From positions 310,001 to 374,000 of the forward strand of contig NZ_CP017244.1 of assembly GCF_001908375.1 (NCBI RefSeq): a stretch of DNA of 64,000 nucleotides, in the 5' to 3' direction. This document shows, piece by piece, positions 54,479-63,624 of this stretch. The notes under the pieces are model-generated. The model was not told the DNA's origin. It searched no databases and worked only from the letters and a program-made list of their open reading frames with translations. The stretch comes from Rhizobium etli 8C-3 (GTDB taxonomy: Bacteria; Pseudomonadota; Alphaproteobacteria; Rhizobiales; Rhizobiaceae). Within the stretch, counting starts at the first letter, position 1. Each line of letters begins with the position of its first letter. A program made the translations under genes and the position numbers.

Positions 54479-55298
54479 CGCCGCGCCCTCCCTTGAGGCT
54501 GGACGTACGTTTCAATAGCCAGTCGACGACGAGATTGACGCAGACGGCAAGGCCTGCGATCGCCGAACCGGGAACAAGGGCTGCGGATATTCCGAAGATG
54601 ATGCCGTCCTTGTTGTCCTTGACCATGCCGCCCCAATCGGCTGCCGGCGGCTGAATGCCGAGACCGAGGAAGGAAAGCGTCGACAAGAACAGGATCGAGA
54701 AGGCGAAACGCAAGCCAAATTCGGCAAGTAATGGTGTCAGCGTATTTGGCAGGATCTCGCGGAAGATGATCCAGGTCTTGCCTTCGCCGCGCAATTTCGC
54801 TGCTTCGACGAACTCCATGACGGCGACATCAAGCGCGACCGCCCGACCGAGACGGAAAACGCGGGTGGAATCGAGAATTGCCATCACGAGAATCAGCACG
54901 ATCAGGTTCTGCGGCAACACCGCCAGCACAACGAGCGCGAAGATCAGCGTCGGGATCGACATCATCAGATCGTTGACCCGTGAGAAGACCGTATCGATCC
55001 ATCCACGCGAAACGGCCGCCGTGAAGCTCAAGATGATTCCGAGCGAGAAGGAGATGATCGTTGCGGCAAGCGCGACGAAAAGCGTCGTGCGGGCGCCAAA
55101 TATCAGACGTGAAAGGATGTCACGGCCGAGATTGTCGAGCCCGAAGAAAAACTGGCCATCGGCAATCTGCCAGACGTTTCCGACCACTTCCGTTTCGCCA
55201 TAGGGAGCAATCCAGGGCGCAAAAATCGCGCAGATGAAGGCGGCTGCAATGCCGGATATACCGATCCAGGCCGTGATGGGAACATTTGGTAATCTCAT
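54471..55298 (-). CDS. Peptide-type ABC transporter permease (DppC/OppC family)
   Basis: The 275-residue permease has six helices, the DppC signature GLDNLGRDILSRLIFGART near 53-71, and the EAA loop MEFVEAAKLRGEGKTWIIFREILPN near 163-187. It overlaps the partner permease gene by four bases. It works with the DppB-type protein of 55295. Confidence 0.94.
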   Translation of the reverse strand: MRLPNVPITAWIGISGIAAAFICAIFAPWIAPYGETEVVGNVWQIADGQFFFGLDNLGRDILSRLIFGARTTLFVALAATIISFSLGIILSFTAAVSRGWIDTVFSRVNDLMMSIPTLIFALVVLAVLPQNLIVLILVMAILDSTRVFRLGRAVALDVAVMEFVEAAKLRGEGKTWIIFREILPNTLTPLLAEFGLRFAFSILFLSTLSFLGLGIQPPAADWGGMVKDNKDGIIFGISAALVPGSAIAGLAVCVNLVVDWLLKRTSSLKGGRGDA

Positions 55299-56302
55299 CG
55301 CGGGTGCCTCAGTCGCGGGTTGGCGATGATGGCGAGGATATCGGCCACCATGTTCAGGAGGATATAAACGGCAGCGAAGATGAGGCCGCAGGCCTGCACG
55401 ACGGGCATGTCGCGAACCGTGACGGCATCGACCATATACTGACCCATGCCAGGATAGACGAAGACGACCTCGACAACCACGACGCCAACGACGAGATAGG
55501 CAAGGGTGAGCGCCACGACATTGATGATCGGCGCCAGCGCGTTGGGAGCTGCGTGCTTGACGATTGACCGGAAGGCACCGAGGCCCTTGAGCTCGGCAGT
55601 TTCCATGTAGGCTGAAGACATGACGGAAAGGATGGCAGCGCGCGTCATTCGCATCATATGCGCCAGGACGACGAGAACGAGAGTAGCCGTGGGCAGCGCG
55701 ATCGCCTTCAGCCGGTCGACAAGGCCCATGCTTTCATAAACGGTCGCCGGAAAGGTCGCGACGCCGAATTTGACGGCGAAGAAAAGGATCAGGAGATAGC
55801 CAATGAAGAACTCAGGCAGCGAAATCGCCGCCAGGGAGATGATGTTGATGATCTTGTCCGGCACACGGTTGCGGAAATGGACGGCGATCATACCAAGACC
55901 CACGGCAAGCGGTACCGAGATGACCGCAGAGAAGCCCGCAAGTAAGAGTGAATTGCCAAGGCGCTTGCCGATCTGCTCGCTGACGGAATTCTTACTGGCC
56001 CACGACGAGCCGAAGTCACCCCGCAGGGCATCGCCGAGCCATTCGAAATAGCGCGTCGTTACCGGACGGTTCAACCCGAGATCCTGACGAATATTGGCGA
56101 CGGCTTGGGGGGTTGCGGACTGGCCGAGATAGGTTGTCGCAAAATCGCCGGGCAGTGCTTCCAATCCACCGAAGATCACGACGGAGACGGCAAAGAGCAG
56201 GACGATGCTGAGCACGACGCGCTCGACAACAAGGGCAAGCAGAGGAAAACGCTGCTTGAACCTCAGGCCGGGCAAGATGTGACCTGATGGAGGATTGGAC
56301 AT
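55295..56302 (-). CDS. Peptide-type ABC transporter permease (DppB/OppB family)
   Basis: The 335-residue permease starts at the ATG at 56302; a longer frame to 56395 runs into the gap after the binding protein. The first helix follows a basic N-terminus, then the periplasmic loop with TYLGQSATPQAVANIRQDLGL, and five further helices with the ATPase-docking loop SAYMETAELKGLGAFR near 236-251. It partners the permease at 54471. Confidence 0.94.
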   Translation of the reverse strand: MSNPPSGHILPGLRFKQRFPLLALVVERVVLSIVLLFAVSVVIFGGLEALPGDFATTYLGQSATPQAVANIRQDLGLNRPVTTRYFEWLGDALRGDFGSSWASKNSVSEQIGKRLGNSLLLAGFSAVISVPLAVGLGMIAVHFRNRVPDKIINIISLAAISLPEFFIGYLLILFFAVKFGVATFPATVYESMGLVDRLKAIALPTATLVLVVLAHMMRMTRAAILSVMSSAYMETAELKGLGAFRSIVKHAAPNALAPIINVVALTLAYLVVGVVVVEVVFVYPGMGQYMVDAVTVRDMPVVQACGLIFAAVYILLNMVADILAIIANPRLRHPR

Positions 56303-56398
56303 GGCAATGGCCTCGTGCTGAAACGTCGGGAGGACCGCAGGGGGCAAGCCCGCGGTCCTGGCTGCGTTAGAGATGAGGGGCGTCAACCCCTTCACGTG

Positions 56399-57988
56399 CT
56401 AGGCGTCCAGCCAGACGCGGGTCGCCACGTAACCGTTCGACATGTCGTTGCCGATATCGTGAACATAGCCTTTTACCTGCTTGGTGGAAGCATTCACGAA
56501 GTCGTTGAACATCGGCAAGATGAGTCCGCCTTCGTCACGCACCATCATCGCCATGGTCCGGTACATGTCCTTGCGCTTGGTCTCATCGAGTTCGGCACGG
56601 GCCTGTAACAGCAGCTTGTCGAAATCCGGACGCTTGAAGCGGGTATCGTTCCAGTCGGCTGTCGAGAGATAGGCGGTGGAGTACATTTGGTCCTGCGTCG
56701 GCCGACCGCCCCAATAGGAAGTCGAGAAGGGCTGGACGTTCCAGACGTTGGTCCAATAACCGTCGCCGGGCTCGCGCTTGACCTCGATGGCGATGCCCGC
56801 CTTCTTGCAGCTTTCCTGATAGAGAACGGCCGCATCGACTCCACCGGGAAAGGCCACCTCGGAGGTGCGCAGAAGAACAGAGCCGCTGTGTCCGGATTTC
56901 TTGTAGTGGAATGCCGCCTTGTCGGGATCATAGGCGCGTTGCTCGATGCCCTCGGGAAACAGCGCATAGGTATTGTTGATCGGGAAATCGTTGCCAACCT
57001 TGCCATAACCGCCAAGGATCTTCTTGACCATGCTTTCACGGTCCATGGCGTATTTCAGCGCTAGGCGAAGGTCATTGTTGTCGAACGGCGCGGTATCGCA
57101 ATGCATGATGAAGACGTAATGGCCGCGGCCGGAGGTCGACAGGATCTCCACGTTCGGTGCGCGCTTCAAGAGATCGACCGTCTTCGGATCGACGCGATTG
57201 ATGTAGTGCACCTGGCCCGACGACAGCGCTGCGATACGGGCGGTGGCATCATTCATGCCGATGATTTCGATAGAATCGACAAAACCGCGGTCGGAACGCC
57301 AGTCATCCTTGTTTTTTTCGAAAGTCGCGCGAACACCTGGCTCGAAGCTCGTCAGCTTGTAGGGGCCGGTGCCGATCGAGGCGGTCGGATCGTCATTGCC
57401 GCCATTTGGCTGGACCACCAGGTGATAGTCGGTGAGCAGCAGCGGCATGTCGGCATTGCCTTCGCTCAGCGTCAATACGAGATTGCCGCCATCCGCCTTG
57501 ATATCCTTGATCGACCCCAGCACGCCAAGGGCGCCGGATTCGGACTTTGCGTCCGTGTGGCGCTTCAGCGTCGCGACGACGTCGTCGATTGTCATTTCCT
57601 TGCCGTCGTGGAATTTGACGCCCTTGCGGATCTTGAAGGTCCAGATCGCCGCATCCTTCGACGGCTCCCAGGATTGGGCAAGCGCAGGGACTGCAGCCCC
57701 GGTCAGCGGGTCGGATTCAACCAGCATGTCGCCCCAGCAGCGGCCGACGCAGAACATGAACTGCGACAAGAACTTTGCCGGATCCTTGGAATCGGTTGCC
57801 GCCCCACCTTCGAGGCCGAGCTTCAGATGACCGCCACGCTTGGGCTCGGCTGCCTGTGCGCTTTCGGTAAAGAGTTTGTCGGCAACAGCCAGGGTAATGC
57901 CTGCTGCCATCGCACGTCCGATAAATTCACGGCGGCTCAGTCCACCGGCGGTTACGCGACTTGTGAGATATTTCGTATAGCCGTTCAT
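56399..57988 (-). CDS. Substrate-binding protein of the second peptide-type ABC importer, with a Tat signal
   Basis: The 529-residue protein starts at the ATG at 57988. Its N-terminus contains a twin-arginine motif, SRREFIGRAMAAGITLA (about 18-34), so it is likely exported folded by the Tat pathway. The mature part is an SBP family 5 binder, with AIWTFKIRKGVKFHDGKEMTIDDVVATL. It starts the importer operon reading left to the CocE-type hydrolase; the enzymes of the carnitine operon lie on the other side, 121 bases upstream on the same strand. Confidence 0.93.
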   Translation of the reverse strand: MNGYTKYLTSRVTAGGLSRREFIGRAMAAGITLAVADKLFTESAQAAEPKRGGHLKLGLEGGAATDSKDPAKFLSQFMFCVGRCWGDMLVESDPLTGAAVPALAQSWEPSKDAAIWTFKIRKGVKFHDGKEMTIDDVVATLKRHTDAKSESGALGVLGSIKDIKADGGNLVLTLSEGNADMPLLLTDYHLVVQPNGGNDDPTASIGTGPYKLTSFEPGVRATFEKNKDDWRSDRGFVDSIEIIGMNDATARIAALSSGQVHYINRVDPKTVDLLKRAPNVEILSTSGRGHYVFIMHCDTAPFDNNDLRLALKYAMDRESMVKKILGGYGKVGNDFPINNTYALFPEGIEQRAYDPDKAAFHYKKSGHSGSVLLRTSEVAFPGGVDAAVLYQESCKKAGIAIEVKREPGDGYWTNVWNVQPFSTSYWGGRPTQDQMYSTAYLSTADWNDTRFKRPDFDKLLLQARAELDETKRKDMYRTMAMMVRDEGGLILPMFNDFVNASTKQVKGYVHDIGNDMSNGYVATRVWLDA

Positions 57989-58109
57989 TCCCCTGTTCCT
58001 TCTTCTTGATGCGTTGACAGAACTTTCGAGCAATTGGCGGCATGCGGTTTCCTCTTCCGCCTCCGCCGCCTAAGATCATGCGGAAAAAATGGCGGTTGCC
58101 GCCGCCTCG

Positions 58110-58892
58110 TCACTTTCCTTTCCACATTGGGGTTCGCTTCTCCGCGAAAGCCCGCGCGCCTTCCAATTGGTCTTCGCTCGAGTAGAGGGCATCGACTGTT
58201 GCAAGCTGCCGTTTCGTGATCTTGTTCATGGCTGTCTGAAACGTTGTTCCCTCTGCTTCGCGCACGATTTCCTTGATGGCGGCATAGACAAGCGGCGGTC
58301 CGCTTTCGAGCAGCCGGCCAAGTTCCCATGCACGGTCCATCAATTTGTCGGCCGCGACAACCTCGTTGACGAAGCCCCAGCGATGGGCCTCGTAAACGTC
58401 GAGCCAGCGTCCCGTCAGGAGCATGTCCATCGCGATATGGTAGGGGATGCGCTTGGGAAGCTTGACGGATGCTGCATCCGCAACGGTTCCCGAGCGGATT
58501 TCCGGCAGCGCAAAGGTCGCATGTTCAGCCGCGACGATCAGATCCGCCGAAAGGGCAATCTCCAGTCCGCCGCCACAACAGATGCCGTTGACAGCACAGA
58601 TGATCGGCTTGTTCAGATCGCGCAGTTCCTGCATCCCGCCGAATCCCCCGATGCCGTAGTCGCCATCGACGGCATCGCCCGCCGCCGCCGCCTTGAGATC
58701 CCAGCCTGCGGAGAAGAACTTTTCCCCTGCCCCGGAAATGATGGCAACGCGCAGGGCTGAATCGTCTCGAAAGTCGCGGAAAAGAACGCCCATCTCGCGG
58801 CTTGTTGCAAGATCGATGGCGTTCGCTTTGGGCCGATCTATGATGACCTCGAAAATGCCGCCGTCGCGTCTCGTGAGAATGGAGCCGCTCAA
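58110..58892 (-). CDS. Enoyl-CoA hydratase/isomerase, probable crotonobetainyl-CoA hydratase (CaiD-like)
   Basis: The 260-residue crotonase-fold protein has the oxyanion-hole motifs SGAGEKFFSAGWDLKA near 49-64 and NGICCGGGLEIALSADLIVAAEHA near 100-123, with the conserved acidic residue in LPEIRSGT. Its ending, YSSEDQLEGARAFAEKRTPMWKGK, matches carnitinyl-CoA dehydratase. In this operon it would hydrate crotonobetainyl-CoA to L-carnitinyl-CoA. It ends the carnitine cluster, six bases after the CoA-ligase gene. Confidence 0.87.
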   Translation of the reverse strand: MSGSILTRRDGGIFEVIIDRPKANAIDLATSREMGVLFRDFRDDSALRVAIISGAGEKFFSAGWDLKAAAAGDAVDGDYGIGGFGGMQELRDLNKPIICAVNGICCGGGLEIALSADLIVAAEHATFALPEIRSGTVADAASVKLPKRIPYHIAMDMLLTGRWLDVYEAHRWGFVNEVVAADKLMDRAWELGRLLESGPPLVYAAIKEIVREAEGTTFQTAMNKITKRQLATVDALYSSEDQLEGARAFAEKRTPMWKGK

Positions 58893-58898
58893 CTTCTG

Positions 58899-60953
58899 CT
58901 ACCTCCTTCGCCGTATTAGGGCGTCGACTGCGACAACGCCCTTGTCTTCAGGAAGAACCAATAATGGATTAATGTCGAGTTCTTCCAAACGCGCGGCATT
59001 CTTTACGACATAGTCTGCCGCTGCTGAGACAGCTGAGACAACCGCTTCGAGATCGCCTTTTGGACGTCCACGATAGCCGTTGATCAATTTTCCGACCTTC
59101 AGACGTGAAATCGTCTCCCTTATCGCCGTTCTTGTCGTTGGAAGCGGCAAAATGGCGTAATCTTCAAGCAATTCCACCAAAATTCCGCCCGAACCGACTG
59201 TGAGCGTTAATCCGAAGACAGGATCGCGTGTTGCTCCGATGATCAGCTCGGCGACGCTGTGCTCCACCATCTTTTCGACCAGGAAACCGTTGGTGCTGCG
59301 CATTGATGTGGCTGCGTCGAATACCTCCGTTGCGTCCTTTAAGTTGAGCGCCACCGCACCCGCCTCAGTCTTGTGCTCAATGGCGAGCCCCTTGAGCGCG
59401 ACGGGATAGCCAAGCTCGTCGGAGCGCTTCATTGCCTCTTGCGCAGAATGGGCCACGAATCCGGCAGGGACGACAACACCAAAGGCCGAGAGCGCTGCCT
59501 TTGCATCGGCTTCATCCAAGGTTTCGATCTCGCCTTCGACTTGTGGCACGTCGAGAAGACGCGGCGCGGGTGGAGCACTCCATTCCCGGGCGATGCGGCT
59601 TGCGATTTCGGACGCTGCAAGCGTTTCGCAAAGGCCGCAAAAGGGCACGACACCTCTCGCCATCAGACTCACGGCACGATCTTCAGGCATGTTTTCGGGA
59701 AGTGTCGCGACAACGCCTGCAAGCGTGCCTGTGGAGGTTGAAGCGTCAACGATCGCATCGACCGTCGTCGTCCAGTCGGTGACAACGCATCGGTCGGTCC
59801 GTGGGAAATCAAGCACGACGAGATTAAGCGCATAGCCGCCCTCAAACATTGCCGTAAAAGCGTCCGTCTGGCGAGCGAGGTCGCCCCAGGCAAAAGTGTG
59901 GTAGTCCAGGGGATTGGACAGGGTGACCATTTCCCCGAGCGCGAGACGAAGCGGCTCGAGCTGCCCGGGCCGCAAGGCACGAAATTCCAGGGCGCGACCG
60001 ACGGCGGCATCTGCCATCAGCGACGCTTCACCACCTGAACAGCTCATTGACGAGATCGTATTGCCCGTAAGCGGTCCGGCAACATGCAGGAGCTTTAGCG
60101 TTTCCAGCAATTCCGGTAGCGAGTCGACACGGCCGATCCCCAGACGGCCAAGAACAGCATCGGCGACCGCGTCGCTGCCAGATAGCGAAGCCGTATGAGA
60201 AACCGTGGCTCGTTTGGCCTGTTCGGATTTCCCGACCTTGAGTGCAACGACCGGCTTTTTCAGTTCGCATGCTCGTAGCGCGAGGTCCTGGAGCGCCCGC
60301 AAGCTTCCGAAACCCTCTATGTGAAGCCCGACTGCGGTGACGCGAGGGTCCTCGAGCAGCGCATAGGCGAGGTTTGAAAGGGAGGTCTGCGCCTGGTTGC
60401 CGACCGTGGCCAGATAGGCGATGGGCAGCCCGCGCGTCTGCATGGTCAGGTTGAGCGCGATATTCGACGATTGAGTGAGTATTGCAACGCCGCGGTCGAC
60501 GCGTTGCATCCCATGCTGGTCGGGCCAGAGCAATGCGCCATCAAGACCGTTAATCAGGCCGTAGCAGTTCGGCCCGAGGATCGGCATGTCGCCGGCCGCC
60601 GCAAGCAGGCGCCTTTGAAGATCGGCACCGTCGGCCAATTCGCCGGCCGCCTCGCTGAAGCCCGACGCGTAACAGACTGCACCGCCTGCTCCCCTTGCAG
60701 CAAGATCTCTGACAATGTCGAGGGTCAGAATTCTGTTGACGCCGACAAAAGCGGCATCTGGCGCGGCGGGCAGCTCCATCGCCGAACGATAACAGCGCCG
60801 TCCATGCACCTCTTCGAGTTTCGGATGGACGGGCCAGACCTCTCCACCAAATCCCATTCGATCGCATTGCTCGATGACCCGATGGGCCTCGCGACCGCCG
60901 AAGACAGCGATCGTTTGAGGTCTGAGCAGGCGGTCGAGCGGGCGCTGGGTCAT
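58899..60953 (-). CDS. Acyl-CoA synthetase of the ADP-forming type, probable gamma-butyrobetaine/carnitine CoA ligase
   Basis: The 684-residue protein starts at the ATG at 60953. Domains in order: CoA-binding (about 1-130, with FGGREAHRVIEQCDRMGFGG), two succinyl-CoA-ligase-like flavodoxin domains (about 145-440) containing the phosphohistidine motif VSHTASLSGSD, and an ATP-grasp domain (about 470-684). This enzyme type activates carboxylic acids with ATP and CoA. Its neighbours (acyl-CoA dehydrogenase, enoyl-CoA hydratase, carnitine dehydrogenase) point to gamma-butyrobetaine, crotonobetaine or carnitine as the acid. Confidence 0.82.
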   Translation of the reverse strand: MTQRPLDRLLRPQTIAVFGGREAHRVIEQCDRMGFGGEVWPVHPKLEEVHGRRCYRSAMELPAAPDAAFVGVNRILTLDIVRDLAARGAGGAVCYASGFSEAAGELADGADLQRRLLAAAGDMPILGPNCYGLINGLDGALLWPDQHGMQRVDRGVAILTQSSNIALNLTMQTRGLPIAYLATVGNQAQTSLSNLAYALLEDPRVTAVGLHIEGFGSLRALQDLALRACELKKPVVALKVGKSEQAKRATVSHTASLSGSDAVADAVLGRLGIGRVDSLPELLETLKLLHVAGPLTGNTISSMSCSGGEASLMADAAVGRALEFRALRPGQLEPLRLALGEMVTLSNPLDYHTFAWGDLARQTDAFTAMFEGGYALNLVVLDFPRTDRCVVTDWTTTVDAIVDASTSTGTLAGVVATLPENMPEDRAVSLMARGVVPFCGLCETLAASEIASRIAREWSAPPAPRLLDVPQVEGEIETLDEADAKAALSAFGVVVPAGFVAHSAQEAMKRSDELGYPVALKGLAIEHKTEAGAVALNLKDATEVFDAATSMRSTNGFLVEKMVEHSVAELIIGATRDPVFGLTLTVGSGGILVELLEDYAILPLPTTRTAIRETISRLKVGKLINGYRGRPKGDLEAVVSAVSAAADYVVKNAARLEELDINPLLVLPEDKGVVAVDALIRRRR

Positions 60954-60957
60954 CGTT

Positions 60958-62118
60958 TCATGCTCCGAATGGCCGCAGCAGCTCACGGCTGATGATGTGG
61001 CGCTGGATCTCGGATGTGCCGTCCCAGATGCGCTCGACCCGCGCATCCCGCCAGAAACGGGCAATCGGCAGATCGTCCATCAGCCCCATCCCGCCGAAGA
61101 TCTGGATTGCTTCGTCCGTTACACGCGCAAGCATTTCGGAAGCGTAGAGCTTTGCCGAGGCGATCTCGCGGTTGGCGCCACTACCTTGATCGAGCCTCCA
61201 GGCTGCAGCAAGCGTCAGCCAATCGGCCGCATCGATCTCGGTGATCATGTCCGCGAGCTTGAAAGAAACACCCTGATTGGACCCGATCGGCTTGCCGAAC
61301 TGCCGGCGCTCGGCAGCGTAGGGAAGGGCCATGTCGAAGACGCGTCGAGCCCGTCCGACGCAGGTGGCGGCGACTGTCAGTCGCGTGCCGTAGAGCCATT
61401 CATTGGCGATATCCAAACCGCGATGGACCTCGCCCAGCACCTGGGTTTCGGGAAGCCGGCAATCGGTGAAGTTCAAGATGCAATTGTGGTAGCCGCGATG
61501 CGATATGGAATCGTATCCCTTGAGGATTTCAAAGCCCGGAGTGCCGCGGTCGACGAGGAAGGCCGTGATCTTCTTCTTCGTGCCCTTCTGTGTCTCCTCC
61601 TGGCCGGTTGCGGCAAAGACGATGACAAAATCGGCGACGTCGGCATGCGAGATGAAATGCTTCGTCCCATTGAGGATGAAATCTCTCCCTTGGCGGCGGG
61701 CCGCACACTTCATGCCGCGCATGTCGGAACCGGCGTCCGGTTCGGTAATTGCAAGCGCGTCGATCCGCTCGCCGCGCACAGCCGGCAGCAGATACCGGTC
61801 CCGCTGGTCACCTTCGCAGGCCATGAGAATACCCGAGGGACGACCGAAGAAGACCGTCAGAGCCATCGAGCCGCGGCCAAGCTCCCGCTCCACTAAAGTA
61901 AATGTGGTATGGTCGAGCCCGGCGCCGCCAACCTCTTGCGGGAAATTGCAGGCGTAAAAGCCGAGTTCGATTGACTTGCGCCGGATCGCCTGGGCAAGTT
62001 CAGGCGCGACGAAGCCGGTGCGCTCGACGGCGTTCTCATGCGGATAGATTTCCGCCTCGACGAAGCCGCGGACCGTTTTGACGATCATCTCCTGTTCTTC
62101 GTTGAGGGCAAAATTCAT
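60958..62118 (-). CDS. Acyl-CoA dehydrogenase, probable gamma-butyrobetainyl-CoA dehydrogenase (CaiA-like)
   Basis: The 386-residue FAD enzyme starts at the ATG at 62118, overlapping the preceding stop (ATGA). It has the N-terminal helical, middle beta (ALAITEPDAGSDMRGMKC near 125-142) and C-terminal helical domains, with AAERRQFGKPIGSNQ and the family ending VERIWDGTSEIQR. It would oxidise gamma-butyrobetainyl-CoA to crotonobetainyl-CoA, the step before the hydratase at 58110. Family call is firm; substrate comes from the operon. Confidence 0.87.
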   Translation of the reverse strand: MNFALNEEQEMIVKTVRGFVEAEIYPHENAVERTGFVAPELAQAIRRKSIELGFYACNFPQEVGGAGLDHTTFTLVERELGRGSMALTVFFGRPSGILMACEGDQRDRYLLPAVRGERIDALAITEPDAGSDMRGMKCAARRQGRDFILNGTKHFISHADVADFVIVFAATGQEETQKGTKKKITAFLVDRGTPGFEILKGYDSISHRGYHNCILNFTDCRLPETQVLGEVHRGLDIANEWLYGTRLTVAATCVGRARRVFDMALPYAAERRQFGKPIGSNQGVSFKLADMITEIDAADWLTLAAAWRLDQGSGANREIASAKLYASEMLARVTDEAIQIFGGMGLMDDLPIARFWRDARVERIWDGTSEIQRHIISRELLRPFGA

Positions 62119-63617
62119 GACGACTCCCAACGTTTCTGGCCGACATGGCGGCCGACCCCTTCAGGACGGGGGAGAGCTGCATGGGCAGCAGCGATGGCCC
62201 CGGCCTTCTCAAGCACCTCAGCTGCGGCGGGTATCGCTTTGCCGGCCTTTGTGTCGACATGCAGCAACATGTGCTCGGCGGTCGCAATCGCGTCGCCGGC
62301 CTCCGTGTCATGGATCGTGTGGAACACCTGCAACCGCTTTTCATCGACTGCAAGCACCTGGCAGGTTGCATGGATCGCCTGGCCAAGCCTGGCCTCTTTG
62401 AGATGGCGGATATGGGTCTCCACCGTATAATAGCTTTGCCCCGCCTCGACATAGGCGAGGTCAACACCGATGAGGCGCAAGAGGGCATCCGAAGTGTCGC
62501 CGAAAACCTGCAGGTAACGGTGCTCGGTCATATGGCTATTATAGTCGACCCAGGCGGGGCTGACCTTGGTTTCGACCAGCCGCAGGGGTTGCGAAAGATC
62601 GGATGTTGCCTTCTTCTTCCCGCCCGCTGCCCAGAGCGAGTGCTCGAAATCCTTCAGCAGCTTTCCAGCACCCCAGCCCTTGCCGCCATTGCCACCCTTG
62701 AGGGCCTGAAGGATACCGACGAGATTCTCGTCGCGAATTCGTTCGAGTTCGCGAATGGAACGGCCGGCTGCCTGCTCGTCGGACTGCTGGCCGATCTTTT
62801 CGACAAGCGCGTCGTCGAGATCGACCACTTCGGTGAGCTTCGTCCAAGGCCATGCCAGGCAGGGACCGAACTGTTGGAGAAAGTGGCGCATGCCAGCCTC
62901 GCCACCTGCAATCCGATAGGTTTCGAAGAGACCCATCTGTGCCCAGCGCAAGCCGAAGGAATAGCGGATCACGTCGTCAAGCGTCTCGACTGTGCAGATA
63001 TCGTCATGGATCAACCAGAGGGCTTCACGCCAGAGCGCCTCGAGAAGACGGTCGCCGACGAAAGCCTCGATCTCCTTGGCGATGTGAACGCCCTTCATGC
63101 CAATCGGCGGCAATTTTTCCATTGCGGCCTTGATCGTCGCCATCGCCGTCTTCTCGCCGCCGACGATCTCGACCAGTGGCAGGAGATAGACCGGATTATA
63201 GGGATGGGCGACGAAGAGGCGTTCCGGATACTGCATGTCCTGCTGAAGATCCGTCGGCAGCAGGCCCGAGGTCGAGGAACCAATCAAGGCGTCCGGTCGC
63301 GCTGCCGCGTCGATCTGGGCCAGGACGCTCCGCTTCAAGTCGAGCCGTTCGGGCACGCTTTCCTGGATCCAGTCGGCATCGACGACGGCTTCTTCCAGGC
63401 TGCCGCAGAAGGTCAGGTTGCCGCGTCGCGGCAGCGGTGCACCTGTCAGCATCGCATAAGCGCGTTCGGCATTGTCGAGGACCTCGCCGATGATGCGGCG
63501 CGCGTCAGGATGCGGATCAAAGACGTCAACGTCGATACCGGCCAGAAGGAAGCGGGCAATCCATCCGCCGCCGATGACACCACCGCCTATGCAGGCTGCC
63601 TTGTTGATCTTGATCAT
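62115..63617 (-). CDS. lcdH: L-carnitine dehydrogenase fused to a betainyl-CoA thioesterase
   Basis: The 500-residue protein has a 3-hydroxyacyl-CoA-dehydrogenase-like NAD domain (about 5-185, with CIGGGVIGGGWIARFLLAG), its C-terminal helical domain (about 190-320), and a hotdog thioesterase domain (about 345-470, with VSPAWVDYNSHMTEHRYL). This exact fusion is known in rhizobia: the first half oxidises L-carnitine to 3-dehydrocarnitine, and the second hydrolyses the betainyl-CoA made by the BKACE encoded next door (7 bases away). Product is glycine betaine. Confidence 0.92.
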   Translation of the reverse strand: MIKINKAACIGGGVIGGGWIARFLLAGIDVDVFDPHPDARRIIGEVLDNAERAYAMLTGAPLPRRGNLTFCGSLEEAVVDADWIQESVPERLDLKRSVLAQIDAAARPDALIGSSTSGLLPTDLQQDMQYPERLFVAHPYNPVYLLPLVEIVGGEKTAMATIKAAMEKLPPIGMKGVHIAKEIEAFVGDRLLEALWREALWLIHDDICTVETLDDVIRYSFGLRWAQMGLFETYRIAGGEAGMRHFLQQFGPCLAWPWTKLTEVVDLDDALVEKIGQQSDEQAAGRSIRELERIRDENLVGILQALKGGNGGKGWGAGKLLKDFEHSLWAAGGKKKATSDLSQPLRLVETKVSPAWVDYNSHMTEHRYLQVFGDTSDALLRLIGVDLAYVEAGQSYYTVETHIRHLKEARLGQAIHATCQVLAVDEKRLQVFHTIHDTEAGDAIATAEHMLLHVDTKAGKAIPAAAEVLEKAGAIAAAHAALPRPEGVGRHVGQKRWESS

Positions 63618-63624
63618 CCGCTCC

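Noticed and set aside
57101..58009. 302-codon forward frame opposite the Tat-exported binding protein gene
   Set aside because: Antisense to a complete family 5 binding protein; no motifs or ribosome-binding site.
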